From positions 1 through 24,703 of IMG/VR virus record IMGVR_UViG_3300011113_000224: a stretch of 24,703 nt of DNA, one strand, 5' to 3'. This DNA is from a virus. The notes below the pieces were generated by a model. The model saw only the letters and a list, made by a program, of their open reading frames with translations, was not told the DNA's origin and searched no databases. Made by a program: the position numbers and the translations under genes. Shown here piece by piece: positions 13,877 to 19,811 of the stretch (its first letter is position 1; each line of letters starts with the position of its first letter).

Positions 13877-15412
13877 TTAGTAATACGCCCGCGCCCGGCG
13901 TTTAAAAAACCGAGGCTCGTCTCTCTCGTCGCTGTCGAGCGCGATAAAGCCGCCTTGCCTAAATCGTAGCAGTGCCTGTGAGGTAGTGTCTACGTAATCG
14001 TCATTGTCTCCGTTAGGAAACGATGCAACCTCCTCAATGACCTCCCGCGCCCAGCGGGTGTCCGGGGCCCACACCATGCCCGAAGCAAATAAGTCCGCTA
14101 TGGCGTTGACCCGAGAAATCTTGTCGTTGCCTCGGCTTGGGTTTGTCTCCTGCGCAGGTATACCCATCTTGCGCAACTCTTGAATCAGCGGTGCCCCGGC
14201 AGCTTTTTTCTCAATAATGAACGCGTCAGGCTCCCACTCTTTGTAGTGCTTGAGTGCCACGGCTTTAAGCTCGGGAAACGCCATTCTGTCTTTAAACGCA
14301 TCCAAAAGAATCACCTGCGCCTTGTCGCCTTCTTCCTCGTTATAGAACACGCCCCATGTGGTGCACGCACTGTAGTCCGCGCTGGTTTTAGCCTCAAAGG
14401 CTGTATCCCAGCTTTGAATTATGTAGTCACACCGAGGCGGCTCGTCCGGCTCCCATATGCGCCAGAGCTTGCGGCTAATAATAGCGGCATTATTTGAGAC
14501 CGGGTTTTGCATGTACTGGGCGTTCCAATACTGCGGGTCCAGCGCGGCTTTCTTCTGCTTGAGCGTCTCCAGCGGCCACTGCTCTGGCCAGAGGGATTTC
14601 TCGTTCTCTGTATCTTCGTGGAGAATAGCTGGAAGCTCTACAACCTCCCACGGGTCAGACTCTGGGTTTTTTGTCTGGTAATCAAGCAAACGCCCGGTCA
14701 AATCCAGCTTTCCCCACCGGGTCATGATGATCAATATCGCACCATTGGGCATCAGGCGCTGCAGAGGGCCGGTTTGAAACCACGACCACGCAGTGTCGAA
14801 CGCCAGCCGGGAGTTTGCCTTTACATCCTGCTCTGAGTGGGGGTCGTCAATCACAAACAAATCAGCACCCCGTCCTGCCAAAGCGCCCCCAACGCCTGCG
14901 GCGTAGTATTGCCCGCCCGCGCTTGTCGACCATTTACCCGCAGCTTTCTGGTCGTCGGCAATCTTGGTCTGCGCAAACAGCTCTTTATAGTCATCGCTGT
15001 CGATCAAGTTCCTGACCCGGCGTCCAAAGTCCTCGGACAGACCTGCCGTGTGCGTGCCCATGATGATTTTCTTTTCCGGGAAGTTGCCAAGAAAAAACGC
15101 AGGAAACAAGTAGGATGAAAACTCAGACTTGCCCATACGCGGCGCGATGTTGATGATCACGCGCTTCTTTTCACCCCGAATAACTTGCCCAAATATTTTT
15201 GCCAGCTTCCTGTGGTGGGGCCCCACCTTAAAGCCCGGATACACCGACTTTGCAAACTCAATCATGTCGGTTCGCGCCAGCGTACGCTTCTTGTGCTCCT
15301 CTGACTTGTTGAGCAACTCCAACGCCTCAAGCTTCTCCTCAAGGGAGAGCTTGCTCATATTCATGAGCAGCGCCTTGGCCTGCTCAGGCGTCAGTGGTGG
15401 GTTCGTCGTCAT
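13877..15412 (-). CDS. terL: Terminase large subunit
   Basis: This 511-aa DNA-packaging motor has an ATPase domain with a Walker A-type loop APRMGKSE (90-97), Walker B LFVIDDPHSE (185-194) and coupling motif IIMTRW (228-233). The C-terminal RNase H-like nuclease has IIQSWDTAFE (Asp336), DAFIIEKKAAG (Glu401) and NDDYVDTTSQA with Asp472 and Asp475 as likely metal ligands. The protein cuts concatemeric DNA and pumps it into the prohead through the portal. Length is normal for the family. The ATG at 15412 overlaps the small-terminase gene by 29 bases with only a weak ribosome binding site, so coupling with that gene is likely. Confidence 0.92.
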   Translation of the reverse strand: MTTNPPLTPEQAKALLMNMSKLSLEEKLEALELLNKSEEHKKRTLARTDMIEFAKSVYPGFKVGPHHRKLAKIFGQVIRGEKKRVIINIAPRMGKSEFSSYLFPAFFLGNFPEKKIIMGTHTAGLSEDFGRRVRNLIDSDDYKELFAQTKIADDQKAAGKWSTSAGGQYYAAGVGGALAGRGADLFVIDDPHSEQDVKANSRLAFDTAWSWFQTGPLQRLMPNGAILIIMTRWGKLDLTGRLLDYQTKNPESDPWEVVELPAILHEDTENEKSLWPEQWPLETLKQKKAALDPQYWNAQYMQNPVSNNAAIISRKLWRIWEPDEPPRCDYIIQSWDTAFEAKTSADYSACTTWGVFYNEEEGDKAQVILLDAFKDRMAFPELKAVALKHYKEWEPDAFIIEKKAAGAPLIQELRKMGIPAQETNPSRGNDKISRVNAIADLFASGMVWAPDTRWAREVIEEVASFPNGDNDDYVDTTSQALLRFRQGGFIALDSDERDEPRFFKRRARAYY

Positions 15413-15992
15413 CTGTCTGTGGCTTTTCTTCCACGTCGGTGTAACTGGCGTCGGTCACACCCATGAACTTGGCCAGCTTCTCCTTGAGCTTTTTATCAAT
15501 CTCGTCTTCTGTCAGGTCTGTTTTCTTGACCTCAATCTTTTCCGTGAACAGCCCCACCTCTGTCACTTTACCCAAAAGCCCAAGAGCTTTAAGACGTATG
15601 TTGGCGTTGGGGTTTTCTGTCTCTTCCAGCAGCTTTGCCACCGTGTACCCACGAAGCTCCTTTGCTTGCTGTACAAATTCCCAGTCATACGCCGTGAGCA
15701 TACCCACCAGCCGCTGCACAGCAACGGGCGTCTTCATGGAGGTTAGCGCGGTTTGGATGTTGGCCGGGGTAGTGCCGTTGGTCAATGCCGCAAAAGCATT
15801 GCGGGCTGTGGCCGCTGCTGCCTGATCGTCCACCTTTGAGTCAGTGAGCCCTAACTCATTTAACCACTGCGTGGTCTCGGCCTGTGCGTCGATGAGTTGC
15901 TCGGGCGTGGCTTTATCCAAAGCAGTAAAGCCGGTGGGGGGACCATCAAATATGGTCGGGTCTAGATCGTCACTGATCAGGTGTTCAAGCAT
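15384..15992 (-). CDS. Putative terminase small subunit
   Basis: This 202-aa protein has an N-terminal segment with FTALDKATPEQLIDAQAETT, a mostly helical centre (AATARNAFAALTNGTTPANI; VAKLLEETENPNANIRLKAL) and a segment ending DEIDKKLKEKLAKFMGV, then an acidic tail (EEKPQTDDDEPTTDA). No helix-turn-helix is obvious by eye. Helical composition, acidic tail, size and position immediately before the large terminase all fit a small terminase, which recognises the packaging site. Similar proteins are so annotated in related-looking phages, to my memory. The start ATG overlaps the stop of a 27-aa Cys-rich ORF by eight bases. It could be an unrelated protein. Confidence 0.55.
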   Translation of the reverse strand: MLEHLISDDLDPTIFDGPPTGFTALDKATPEQLIDAQAETTQWLNELGLTDSKVDDQAAAATARNAFAALTNGTTPANIQTALTSMKTPVAVQRLVGMLTAYDWEFVQQAKELRGYTVAKLLEETENPNANIRLKALGLLGKVTEVGLFTEKIEVKKTDLTEDEIDKKLKEKLAKFMGVTDASYTDVEEKPQTDDDEPTTDA

Positions 15993-16068
15993 GTGCGGGT
16001 TTAGGCGTGAGCCCTTGCTTACCGATGCTTCGTAATATACACTTGTTTTGGCAGTTGTCGCAAGTCAT
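15985..16068 (-). CDS. 27-aa Cys-rich mini-protein leading the late operon
   Basis: This very short ORF starts at ATG 16068-16066 with a strong site (AAGGAG, six bases before ATG) and begins MTCDNCQNKC, giving CxxCxxxC at Cys3, Cys6 and Cys10. It ends GLTPKPAHA. Its stop overlaps the ATG of the putative small terminase (ATGCTTGA, eight bases shared), as for real coupled genes here. Three Cys in the first ten residues could bind zinc or an iron-sulfur centre if a fourth ligand (His26, or a partner) is supplied. It may act as a translated leader that delivers ribosomes to the terminase gene. No homolog is known to me. Confidence 0.5.
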   Translation of the reverse strand: MTCDNCQNKCILRSIGKQGLTPKPAHA

Positions 16069-16099
16069 CTGCTTCTCCTTGGGTTGCAAAGACCCATTT

Positions 16100-16132
16100 A
16101 GCCCCTCGGCACGCGCCGGGGGGCTTTTTTTA
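16100..16132 (+). terminator. Rho-independent terminator, plus strand, in the divergent region
   Basis: The stem AGCCCCTCGGC pairs with GCCGGGGGGCT over 11 positions (one T-G pair), with loop ACGC, and is followed by a run of seven T. The minus-strand reading has no T run. No plus-strand gene lies upstream, so it probably stops antisense or short rightward transcripts entering from the late operon. Confidence 0.8.
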
Positions 16133-16140
16133 TTTGGGCG

Positions 16141-16156
16141 TGTCTAAGATTAGACA
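16141..16156. promoter_or_regulatory. Operator-like palindrome TGTCTAA-N2-TTAGACA
   Basis: Two perfect 7-bp arms flank a GA spacer in the divergent intergenic region, ten bases after the plus-strand terminator. The right arm supplies the -35 box of a candidate plus-strand promoter. On the minus strand it lies upstream of the late operon. A dimeric regulator binding here could control both directions; no repressor gene is identified in the window. Confidence 0.45.
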
Positions 16157-16180
16157 AGGGTTATGCAGAATTTTTATAGA
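16151..16180 (+). promoter_or_regulatory. Candidate rightward promoter ahead of the 31-aa ORF
   Basis: TAGACA (16151-16156, five of six to the -35 consensus), 18 bases, then TATAGA (16175-16180, four of six to -10). The -35 box is inside the palindrome at 16141-16156. It sits just downstream of a terminator and 42 bases before an ORF with a perfect ribosome binding site. This is a pattern match only. Confidence 0.35.
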
Positions 16181-16221
16181 AATTTGTGGGGAGGGTGAGA
16201 AGTAGTAAGGAGGTATTACAG

Positions 16222-16317
16222 ATGTGGTGGGAGTGGGTGCAAAACAGTGTTCATGTCATGTCGTCATGCCGCCGTCAATTTAGGGGGGGTGGGGGTACGG
16301 TGGGGTCAGCAGGATAG
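16222..16317 (+). CDS. Possible 31-aa leader peptide / mini-protein
   Basis: ATG 16222 is preceded by AAGGAGGT with seven bases of spacing, the strongest Shine-Dalgarno match in the window. The peptide begins MWWEWVQNSVHVMSSC, with three Trp in the first five residues, and ends in a Gly-rich tail (FRGGGGTVGSAG). The tail codons run through a G-rich stretch that may be non-coding in character. It has no overlap with a following gene; the next coding start is 127 bases downstream. It could be a leader peptide sensing translation, a real micro-protein, or a chance ORF behind a chance AGGAGG. I recognise no family. Confidence 0.38.
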   Translation: MWWEWVQNSVHVMSSCRRQFRGGGGTVGSAG

Positions 16318-16320
16318 CCC

Positions 16321-16344
16321 ATAACCCCTACCGCTAGGGCTTAT
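16321..16344. promoter_or_regulatory. Operator-like inverted repeat ATAACCCCTA-N4-TAGGGCTTAT
   Basis: Two 10-bp arms, nine of ten matching, surround a CCGC spacer immediately upstream of the candidate early promoter. The right arm with its preceding C (CTAGGGCTTAT, 16334-16344) recurs exactly at 23232-23242, where it forms half of a perfect palindrome before another gene. This suggests a shared regulator binding both places. Confidence 0.5.
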
Positions 16345-16349
16345 AAAGT

Positions 16350-16371
16350 GCCTCTGTGCTAAAATAGAGGC
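16350..16371 (+). promoter_or_regulatory. Candidate early promoter with extended -10, inside an inverted repeat
   Basis: TGCTAAAAT (16357-16365) is an extended -10 (TGN plus TAAAAT, five of six). It is framed by GCCTCT (16350-16355) and AGAGGC (16366-16371), a 6-bp inverted repeat. No good -35 box is visible, which extended -10 promoters can tolerate. Transcription would begin near 16372, about 70 bases before the first early gene. Confidence 0.45.
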
Positions 16372-16408
16372 ATCGGTTGGGGATTGGCCCCAGTCGATAT
16401 CGGCAACC

Positions 16409-16425
16409 GGGGAGAAACCTCCCCC
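16409..16425 (+). repeat. Intergenic hairpin element, copy 1
   Basis: GGGGAG-AAAC-CTCCCC hairpin, followed after 11 bases by the ribosome binding site of the 130-aa gene. It is also enclosed upstream by CGGTTG (16374-16379) pairing with CAACCG (16404-16409), so the leader could fold into a larger branched structure. It has no U run, so it is not a terminator. Confidence 0.7.
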
Positions 16426-16443
16426 ACACATAGGAGAAGCAAC

Positions 16444-16836
16444 ATGAAAGACGTTACCCTCACATACGCAGCCTTTGCTCACGATCTTGGTGCACACGAT
16501 CAGCTTACGTTATCGGTGTCACTTGTGTGGCATCGTGAGTACCTCAAGGCAGACGCGGCAACGCGCACGGCACGGCGCGATGAGTTCATCCTGCACTTCA
16601 TGATCGGGGCCAAAGTGCCCGAGGCCAAGGCTAAGAAGATCATGGCGCAATCACGCACAGACCGGACAACCGAAGCGCAGCAGCTTTACGACCGGGCCCG
16701 CGCCAAGTTCACCTACCACATCGTGCGACCCGTCAAGAAGCCCAGCTCGGGCAAGGCTGACATCGTGGCTCAGGCGCTGGCTTTGATCGCACAGATGGAC
16801 GCAGCACAGAAGCGCAAGGTTCGCGCTGCGCTGTAA
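16444..16836 (+). CDS. Early phage protein of unknown function (helical, 130 aa)
   Basis: The start is ATG 16444, preceded by AGGAGAAGCAAC; the open frame upstream runs through the hairpin leader and is not used. The protein begins MKDVTLTYAAFAHDLGAHDQ and is mainly helical and basic, with ATRTARRDEFILHFMIGAKV, KKIMAQSRTDRTTEAQQLYD and a C-terminal helix (VAQALALIAQMDAAQKRKVR). I do not recognise a named family, although the RTxEAQQLYDRARAKFxYHIVRP region seems familiar from other uncultured phage contigs. It is the first substantial gene of the rightward module, followed directly by a GGGGAG hairpin. A DNA-binding or regulatory role is possible but not shown. Confidence 0.75.
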   Translation: MKDVTLTYAAFAHDLGAHDQLTLSVSLVWHREYLKADAATRTARRDEFILHFMIGAKVPEAKAKKIMAQSRTDRTTEAQQLYDRARAKFTYHIVRPVKKPSSGKADIVAQALALIAQMDAAQKRKVRAAL

Positions 16837-16840
16837 TCTC

Positions 16841-16899
16841 GGGGAGACTTTCTCCCCCACATTTTTCGCAGCGGCTTTGTCCGAGAGGGCGGGCCGCTG
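16841..16899 (+). repeat. Intergenic double hairpin, copy 2
   Basis: First hairpin GGGGAGA-CTT-TCTCCCC (16841-16857), four bases after the stop codon. Second hairpin CAGCGGC (16869-16875) pairs with GCCGCTG (16893-16899) around a 17-base loop. The ribosome binding site of the next gene follows after CAAACCCA. A short T run (16862-16866) separates the two, so weak termination cannot be fully excluded. Confidence 0.65.
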
Positions 16900-16931
16900 T
16901 TCTGTTTCTTGTCAAACCCAAGGAGAAAAAA

Positions 16932-17102
16932 GTGCTTCAACTCAACCTCACGCAAGGACGCGCTGCGCTCTACCGCAAAGAGTCCTACAACCACCGAACC
17001 ACGCCGCGCATTGAGTGGATCGTGAAAGTCGGCGACCAGATCGTCCGCGAATGCAGCACCCGCAGGGAAGCCCTGACGTGGCTCAACATCTACAGCAAAT
17101 AA
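16932..17102 (+). CDS. 56-aa early protein, GTG start
   Basis: The ORF starts at GTG 16932 with AAGGAG seven bases upstream and ends at TAA 17100. The protein begins MLQLNLTQGRAALYRKESYN and has TPRIEWIVKVGDQIVRECST followed by a short C-terminal helix (RREALTWLNIYSK). The pattern of a beta-hairpin (WIVKVGDQIV) and helix suggests a small folded domain. It has basic charge and one Cys. The stop is followed immediately by the ribosome binding site of the next gene. I recognise no family. Confidence 0.65.
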   Translation: MLQLNLTQGRAALYRKESYNHRTTPRIEWIVKVGDQIVRECSTRREALTWLNIYSK

Positions 17103-17112
17103 GGAGATCATC

Positions 17113-17325
17113 ATGCGTCAAGAAGTCATCAGCACCGGCACGTTCAACATTCATGGCCGCGAGTACCACACACAAACCATCTACCCAATGGGACGACAGC
17201 GCCCTCAATACCAAATGTGGTACGTCTGGCAGAAGCACCAGACCGGGACTGTGTTCGCCTCTGAGCGCGGCTTTGAACGCTGGCTCGCCAGCATGATGCA
17301 GCCCACGCAAGCGAAGCTGTTCTGA
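17113..17325 (+). CDS. 70-aa early protein of unknown function
   Basis: ATG 17113 follows AAGGAGATCATC. The protein begins MRQEVISTGTFNIHGREYHT, with aromatic-rich beta-like segments (YQMWYVWQKHQTGTVFASER) and a C-terminal helix (FERWLASMMQPTQAKLF). It is basic, without Cys or membrane segment. It resembles the preceding 56-aa protein in layout (strands, then a helix with a W-L core), so the two might be diverged relatives; that is speculative. It ends eight bases before hairpin copy 3 and closes the first early cluster. Confidence 0.7.
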   Translation: MRQEVISTGTFNIHGREYHTQTIYPMGRQRPQYQMWYVWQKHQTGTVFASERGFERWLASMMQPTQAKLF

Positions 17326-17333
17326 CTCAGGAT

Positions 17334-17351
17334 GGGGGAGAAACCTCCCCC
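17334..17351 (+). repeat. Intergenic hairpin element, copy 3
   Basis: GGGGGAG-AAAC-CTCCCCC, a 7-bp perfect stem with a four-base loop, begins eight bases after the stop of the 70-aa gene. It is followed by GTTTCACTAATG rather than a U run. Unlike the other copies there is no gene close downstream; a 400-bp gene-poor region follows. Confidence 0.7.
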
Positions 17352-17398
17352 GTTTCACTAATGAACCAAAAAAATGGCATCAGACAATAGTCCAACAG

Positions 17399-17436
17399 AC
17401 CTGCGGGCTAGCAATCGCCCGCTAACCCGCATGAAT
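17399..17436 (+). repeat. Left arm of a 38-bp inverted repeat
   Basis: ACCTGCGGGCTAGC (17399-17412), 11 variable bases, AACCCGCATGAAT (17424-17436). Both conserved blocks recur in reverse complement, in the same spacing, at 17629-17666. The left arm can also fold alone, GCGGGC with GCCCGC. Confidence 0.75.
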
Positions 17437-17628
17437 GCTAGCGTTCCGGCCCCACTCAATAACTACTAATCTATCTAATAGATATACTTATATATAGGAG
17501 CTTGTGTTTTTATTAGGGGGTGAGCTAACCCCTTTATTTAACTAACCCCTCGTTTAAAAATAAGCCGGCGCTATATAGTATTTCCATCAGCACAACTATT
17601 GATTGTTGACCCATACCGCAAGCCCTGT

Positions 17629-17666
17629 ATTCATGCGGGTTCCAGCCCAATCGCTAGCCCGCAGGT
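17629..17666 (-). repeat. Right arm of the 38-bp inverted repeat
   Basis: ATTCATGCGGGTT (17629-17641), 11 variable bases, GCTAGCCCGCAGGT (17653-17666). The outer 14 and inner 13 bases match the left arm perfectly in reverse complement; the middle 11 bases match at only about four positions. Confidence 0.75.
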
Positions 17667-17750
17667 ATGCCGGACTTTTTGGACGCAACACGCTATCCTG
17701 CGAATTATTGCCGTGTTACACTGCACGTTTTCAACCACTCGGAGCACAAA

Positions 17751-18647
17751 ATGCAGCCAACATACCCTGAAAAACGCACGTTCAACTGGGAGGAGAAAGA
17801 CCGACTACCCTTCCACTGGGCCATCGACATGTGCAGCCACGCCCTCAAACAGCGTGGGACTGAGCCACGCAAGGCTACATACATTGCCGTGTTACAGGCA
17901 TTGGAGGCCATCGACCACATGCATGAGCCGCAGTACATATCCACGAAGAAGCTCAAGTCCATGCTCGTTGCTGCTGCGCAGGAGCATGGTTGGTACATGA
18001 AAGACCCGGCCACATTGCCTAGGCCCAAGGCACCGGAGGGTGTACCGCCTGACATGAAGTGGTGCCGCAGGTGTCAGGAGATCAAGGCCATCGATGGGTT
18101 CATGACGACGCCCACGCCAGCCAAGGCTCGCACGTATGGGTGGAAGGAGGACACGACGATCAAGGTCGTGGGGCATCTGTGCAAGGAGTGTCGCAAGGCC
18201 AAGCAGCAGCAGGGTGCACGCAAGACACGCAGGCGCAGTGGTAAGGACAAGCTGTCTGATCTGGCACGCAGGGTCAACCCCGCCGAAGCAAAGCGTCACG
18301 ATACCTACGCTAAATTGATGGGTGAGTTGAAAGTACATGCCGCTCGTATCCGGGCGGCATACAGTAACGTGAAGCGTACTTTTGCCACACCCGAAGGGGT
18401 ATACCACGAGTATCAGTTCAAGACGGACGAGCTGCGCCAGTTTTACGAGTCGAAGAAAGTCCTCGTCTCTGCAGCGATGGACAGGCTCGACGCCAAGCTG
18501 GGCGAGACCGCGCCTCTTCCCGACACTTGGGGCATGTTGCTGACCCGCGACGAGCAGACGGAGCTTGCCAACCTGCACGCTCAAGCGATCCTGTCCTCCA
18601 CATCCAACCGCAAGCCTGTGCTGTGGACATTGGAGTTGAAAGAGTAA
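17751..18647 (+). CDS. Zinc-finger protein, early module (298 aa)
   Basis: I chose ATG 17751 (GGAG seven bases upstream) over the earlier in-frame ATG at 17667, which abuts the inverted repeat and lacks a good site. Residues 1-85 are helical (PFHWAIDMCSHALKQRG; TKKLKSMLVAAAQEHGWYM). Residues 105-147 form a four-Cys zinc module, WCRRCQEIKAIDGF then LCKECRKAKQQ. It resembles the first zinc module of the endonuclease VII-like protein of this phage (CTRC, then CRAC), but no DHDH or other catalytic motif follows. A basic linker (GARKTRRRSGKDK) and a helical C-terminal half complete it. DNA binding is plausible; the function is unknown. Confidence 0.75.
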   Translation: MQPTYPEKRTFNWEEKDRLPFHWAIDMCSHALKQRGTEPRKATYIAVLQALEAIDHMHEPQYISTKKLKSMLVAAAQEHGWYMKDPATLPRPKAPEGVPPDMKWCRRCQEIKAIDGFMTTPTPAKARTYGWKEDTTIKVVGHLCKECRKAKQQQGARKTRRRSGKDKLSDLARRVNPAEAKRHDTYAKLMGELKVHAARIRAAYSNVKRTFATPEGVYHEYQFKTDELRQFYESKKVLVSAAMDRLDAKLGETAPLPDTWGMLLTRDEQTELANLHAQAILSSTSNRKPVLWTLELKE

Positions 18648-18648
18648 C

Positions 18649-18700
18649 GGGGGAGAAACCTCCCCCACCGACGCCGGGCGGTACCCGGCTATTCAAGCAA
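18649..18700 (+). repeat. Intergenic double hairpin, copy 4
   Basis: First hairpin GGGGGAG-AAAC-CTCCCCC (18649-18666), directly after the stop codon. Second hairpin GCCGGG-CGGTA-CCCGGC (18673-18689). Then TATTCAAGCAA and the ribosome binding site. The second hairpin and the TATTCAAGCAA tail recur in copy 6 with compensated stem changes. Confidence 0.78.
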
Positions 18701-18711
18701 GGAGAAAGCAA

Positions 18712-18915
18712 ATGATGGAAATCGAGTACACGATAGGCGCATGGGCGCTGCCTTACCTCGTCAACGGTGACGCGTCTGGGCTGGACGACGCAGAGCACGC
18801 GCTGCTAGACAGGTGGCTTGACGACGCTGTGTCTGCATTCAAAGACGACGATGGCCAGCGCTGGGAGTTTTCCCACGAGGTGATCGACACCGACTCGCGC
18901 CTCGACGCAGGTTGA
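18712..18915 (+). CDS. Small acidic protein (ALPYLVNGDASGL family), possibly truncated
   Basis: This 67-aa protein starts at ATG 18712 after AAGGAGAAAGCAA. It contains WALPYLVNGDASGLDDAEHA and LLDRWLDDAVSAF. The xLPYLxNGDxSGLxxxE pattern is one I know from short uncharacterised proteins of phages and plasmids, possibly Pfam DUF6926, unverified. Known relatives continue past the WEFSHEV-like region. Here the frame stops after DTDSRLDAG, but the +1 frame reads on for another 17 codons from the stop (EGSFVLAEVEKKPRVKR) to a TAA at 18965, so a frameshift or sequencing indel may have shortened it. It is acidic, with no Cys. The function is unknown. Confidence 0.72.
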   Translation: MMEIEYTIGAWALPYLVNGDASGLDDAEHALLDRWLDDAVSAFKDDDGQRWEFSHEVIDTDSRLDAG

Positions 18916-18988
18916 GGGCAGCTTCGTGCTGGCCGAGGTTGAGAAAAAACCAAGGGTCAAACGGTAAGAACATAGAAGGAGAAAGCAA

Positions 18989-19192
18989 ATGAAGTTTGTA
19001 TATCACGACACGGGCGACTGGGTTCGCTCTGACTGCAACACCGCAGCTACCCGCGACCGACCGACGGTTGAGGAGTACAACACGCTCGACGAGATTGGCA
19101 ACGCTTGGCTACGCCAGACGTTTGAATGGATGCTGAGAGAAGGCATGGCCGTAACGAACACCGGCTCAAGTGTGTTCCAAATCCGTAACTAA
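18989..19192 (+). CDS. 67-aa early protein of unknown function
   Basis: ATG 18989 follows the same leader as the previous gene (AAGGAGAAAGCAA). The protein begins MKFVYHDTGDWVRSDCNTAA, has a charged middle (TVEEYNTLDEIGNAWLRQTF) and ends GSSVFQIRN. The predicted order is a short strand pair, a helix (NTLDEIGNAWLRQTFEWMLR) and a final strand. It has one Cys and no membrane segment. I recognise no family. It is 16 bases before the 172-aa gene, and the two probably share a transcript. Confidence 0.7.
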   Translation: MKFVYHDTGDWVRSDCNTAATRDRPTVEEYNTLDEIGNAWLRQTFEWMLREGMAVTNTGSSVFQIRN

Positions 19193-19208
19193 ACCAAGGA
19201 GTAAGCAA

Positions 19209-19727
19209 ATGAAAGACGCATTCAAAACCAAAGCACGCGACGCAGCCAAGAGCTACCACATCGAGAACGCCATACGCCAGATCAGGCCGACGCTGCTCAA
19301 GCAGCCGGTGGTGGCTCGCACGTTTAACCTGCTGCCCCCAGCACTGCGTGCCAAAGCTAACCTGATGCTGGCATACAGCGGCAACTCGGTGATCATCTAC
19401 TGCAACATCTTTGATCTACCATCGTTCAAGGATGCCAAGCTGTTGAGCATACTGGAGAAGTTCGCTGACTGGCAGGCCAACACGACTGACTACACGTACA
19501 ACATGCCCAACCGTGATTTCACATTCACACGCAAGTGCACATGGGATCACGACGAGCGTAGCATCGCGTACAAGAAGCTGGCCAAGGAGGATGTAGTGCC
19601 GACCACGTTTGAGTTGTGCATCAAGCTCAGCGCGTACGTCAAGCAAGACAGCGCCACATGCAGGATCATCACCAAGACCCACGAGGAGGTGATCACCAAA
19701 GAAGAACGCATCATCGTGTGCGACTAA
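19209..19727 (+). CDS. 172-aa early protein of unknown function
   Basis: The start is ATG 19209 after AAGGAGTAAGCAA; the longer frame reaching 19170 overlaps the previous gene and lacks a site. The basic helical N-terminus (MKDAFKTKARDAAKSYHIEN) leads to a mixed alpha/beta body with ANLMLAYSGNSVIIYCNIFD, FADWQANTTDYTYNM and YKKLAKEDVVPTTFELCIKL. The C-terminal half alternates strands (CRIITKTHEEVITKEERIIV). I do not recognise a named family. Hairpin copy 5 follows six bases after the stop. Confidence 0.72.
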   Translation: MKDAFKTKARDAAKSYHIENAIRQIRPTLLKQPVVARTFNLLPPALRAKANLMLAYSGNSVIIYCNIFDLPSFKDAKLLSILEKFADWQANTTDYTYNMPNRDFTFTRKCTWDHDERSIAYKKLAKEDVVPTTFELCIKLSAYVKQDSATCRIITKTHEEVITKEERIIVCD

Positions 19728-19733
19728 GTATCC

Positions 19734-19777
19734 GGGGGAGACTTCTCCCCCAAGCGTGGGGACTGCGCTTCAGTCCC
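19734..19777 (+). repeat. Intergenic double hairpin, copy 5
   Basis: First hairpin GGGGGAG-ACTT-CTCCCCC (19734-19751). Second hairpin GGGACTG-CGCTT-CAGTCCC (19759-19777), then a TTCAAG-containing tail and AAGGAAG before the DUF932-type gene. The second stem differs in sequence from those of copies 4 and 6 yet keeps perfect pairing and a five-base CGNTN loop. Confidence 0.78.
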
Positions 19778-19811
19778 AGTGTGTTTGTTCAAGTAATCAA
19801 GGAAGTAAATC

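Larger units (their letters stand above)
17352..17750. other. Gene-poor region with AT-rich core: candidate origin or control region
   Basis: About 400 bases without a convincing gene. It holds a matched inverted repeat pair (17399-17436 and 17629-17666), three GCTAGC sites, several TGCGGG/CCCGCA sites, two CTAACCCCT direct repeats (17525-17533 and 17542-17550) and a very AT-rich core (about 17457-17580, including ATCTA-TCTAA-TAGAT). GC-rich repeated sites around an AT-rich stretch are typical of replication origins, but also of complex promoters. A weak -35-like TTGACC lies at 17606-17611. No origin-binding protein is identified nearby. Confidence 0.45.

Noticed and set aside
16222-16443. 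A classical trp-type attenuator using the Trp-rich 31-aa ORF
   Set aside because: No terminator/antiterminator pair with a U run lies between the ORF and the first gene, and no tryptophan-related gene follows.
17399-17666. A miniature transposable element (MITE) with terminal inverted repeats
   Set aside because: No target-site duplication is visible outside the arms, the arms have an unconserved centre, and there is no second copy in the window.
16409-19777. GGGGGAG hairpins as ordinary Rho-independent terminators
   Set aside because: Most are followed by A/C-rich sequence and then a ribosome binding site, with no U run after the stem, unlike the two clear terminators in the window.
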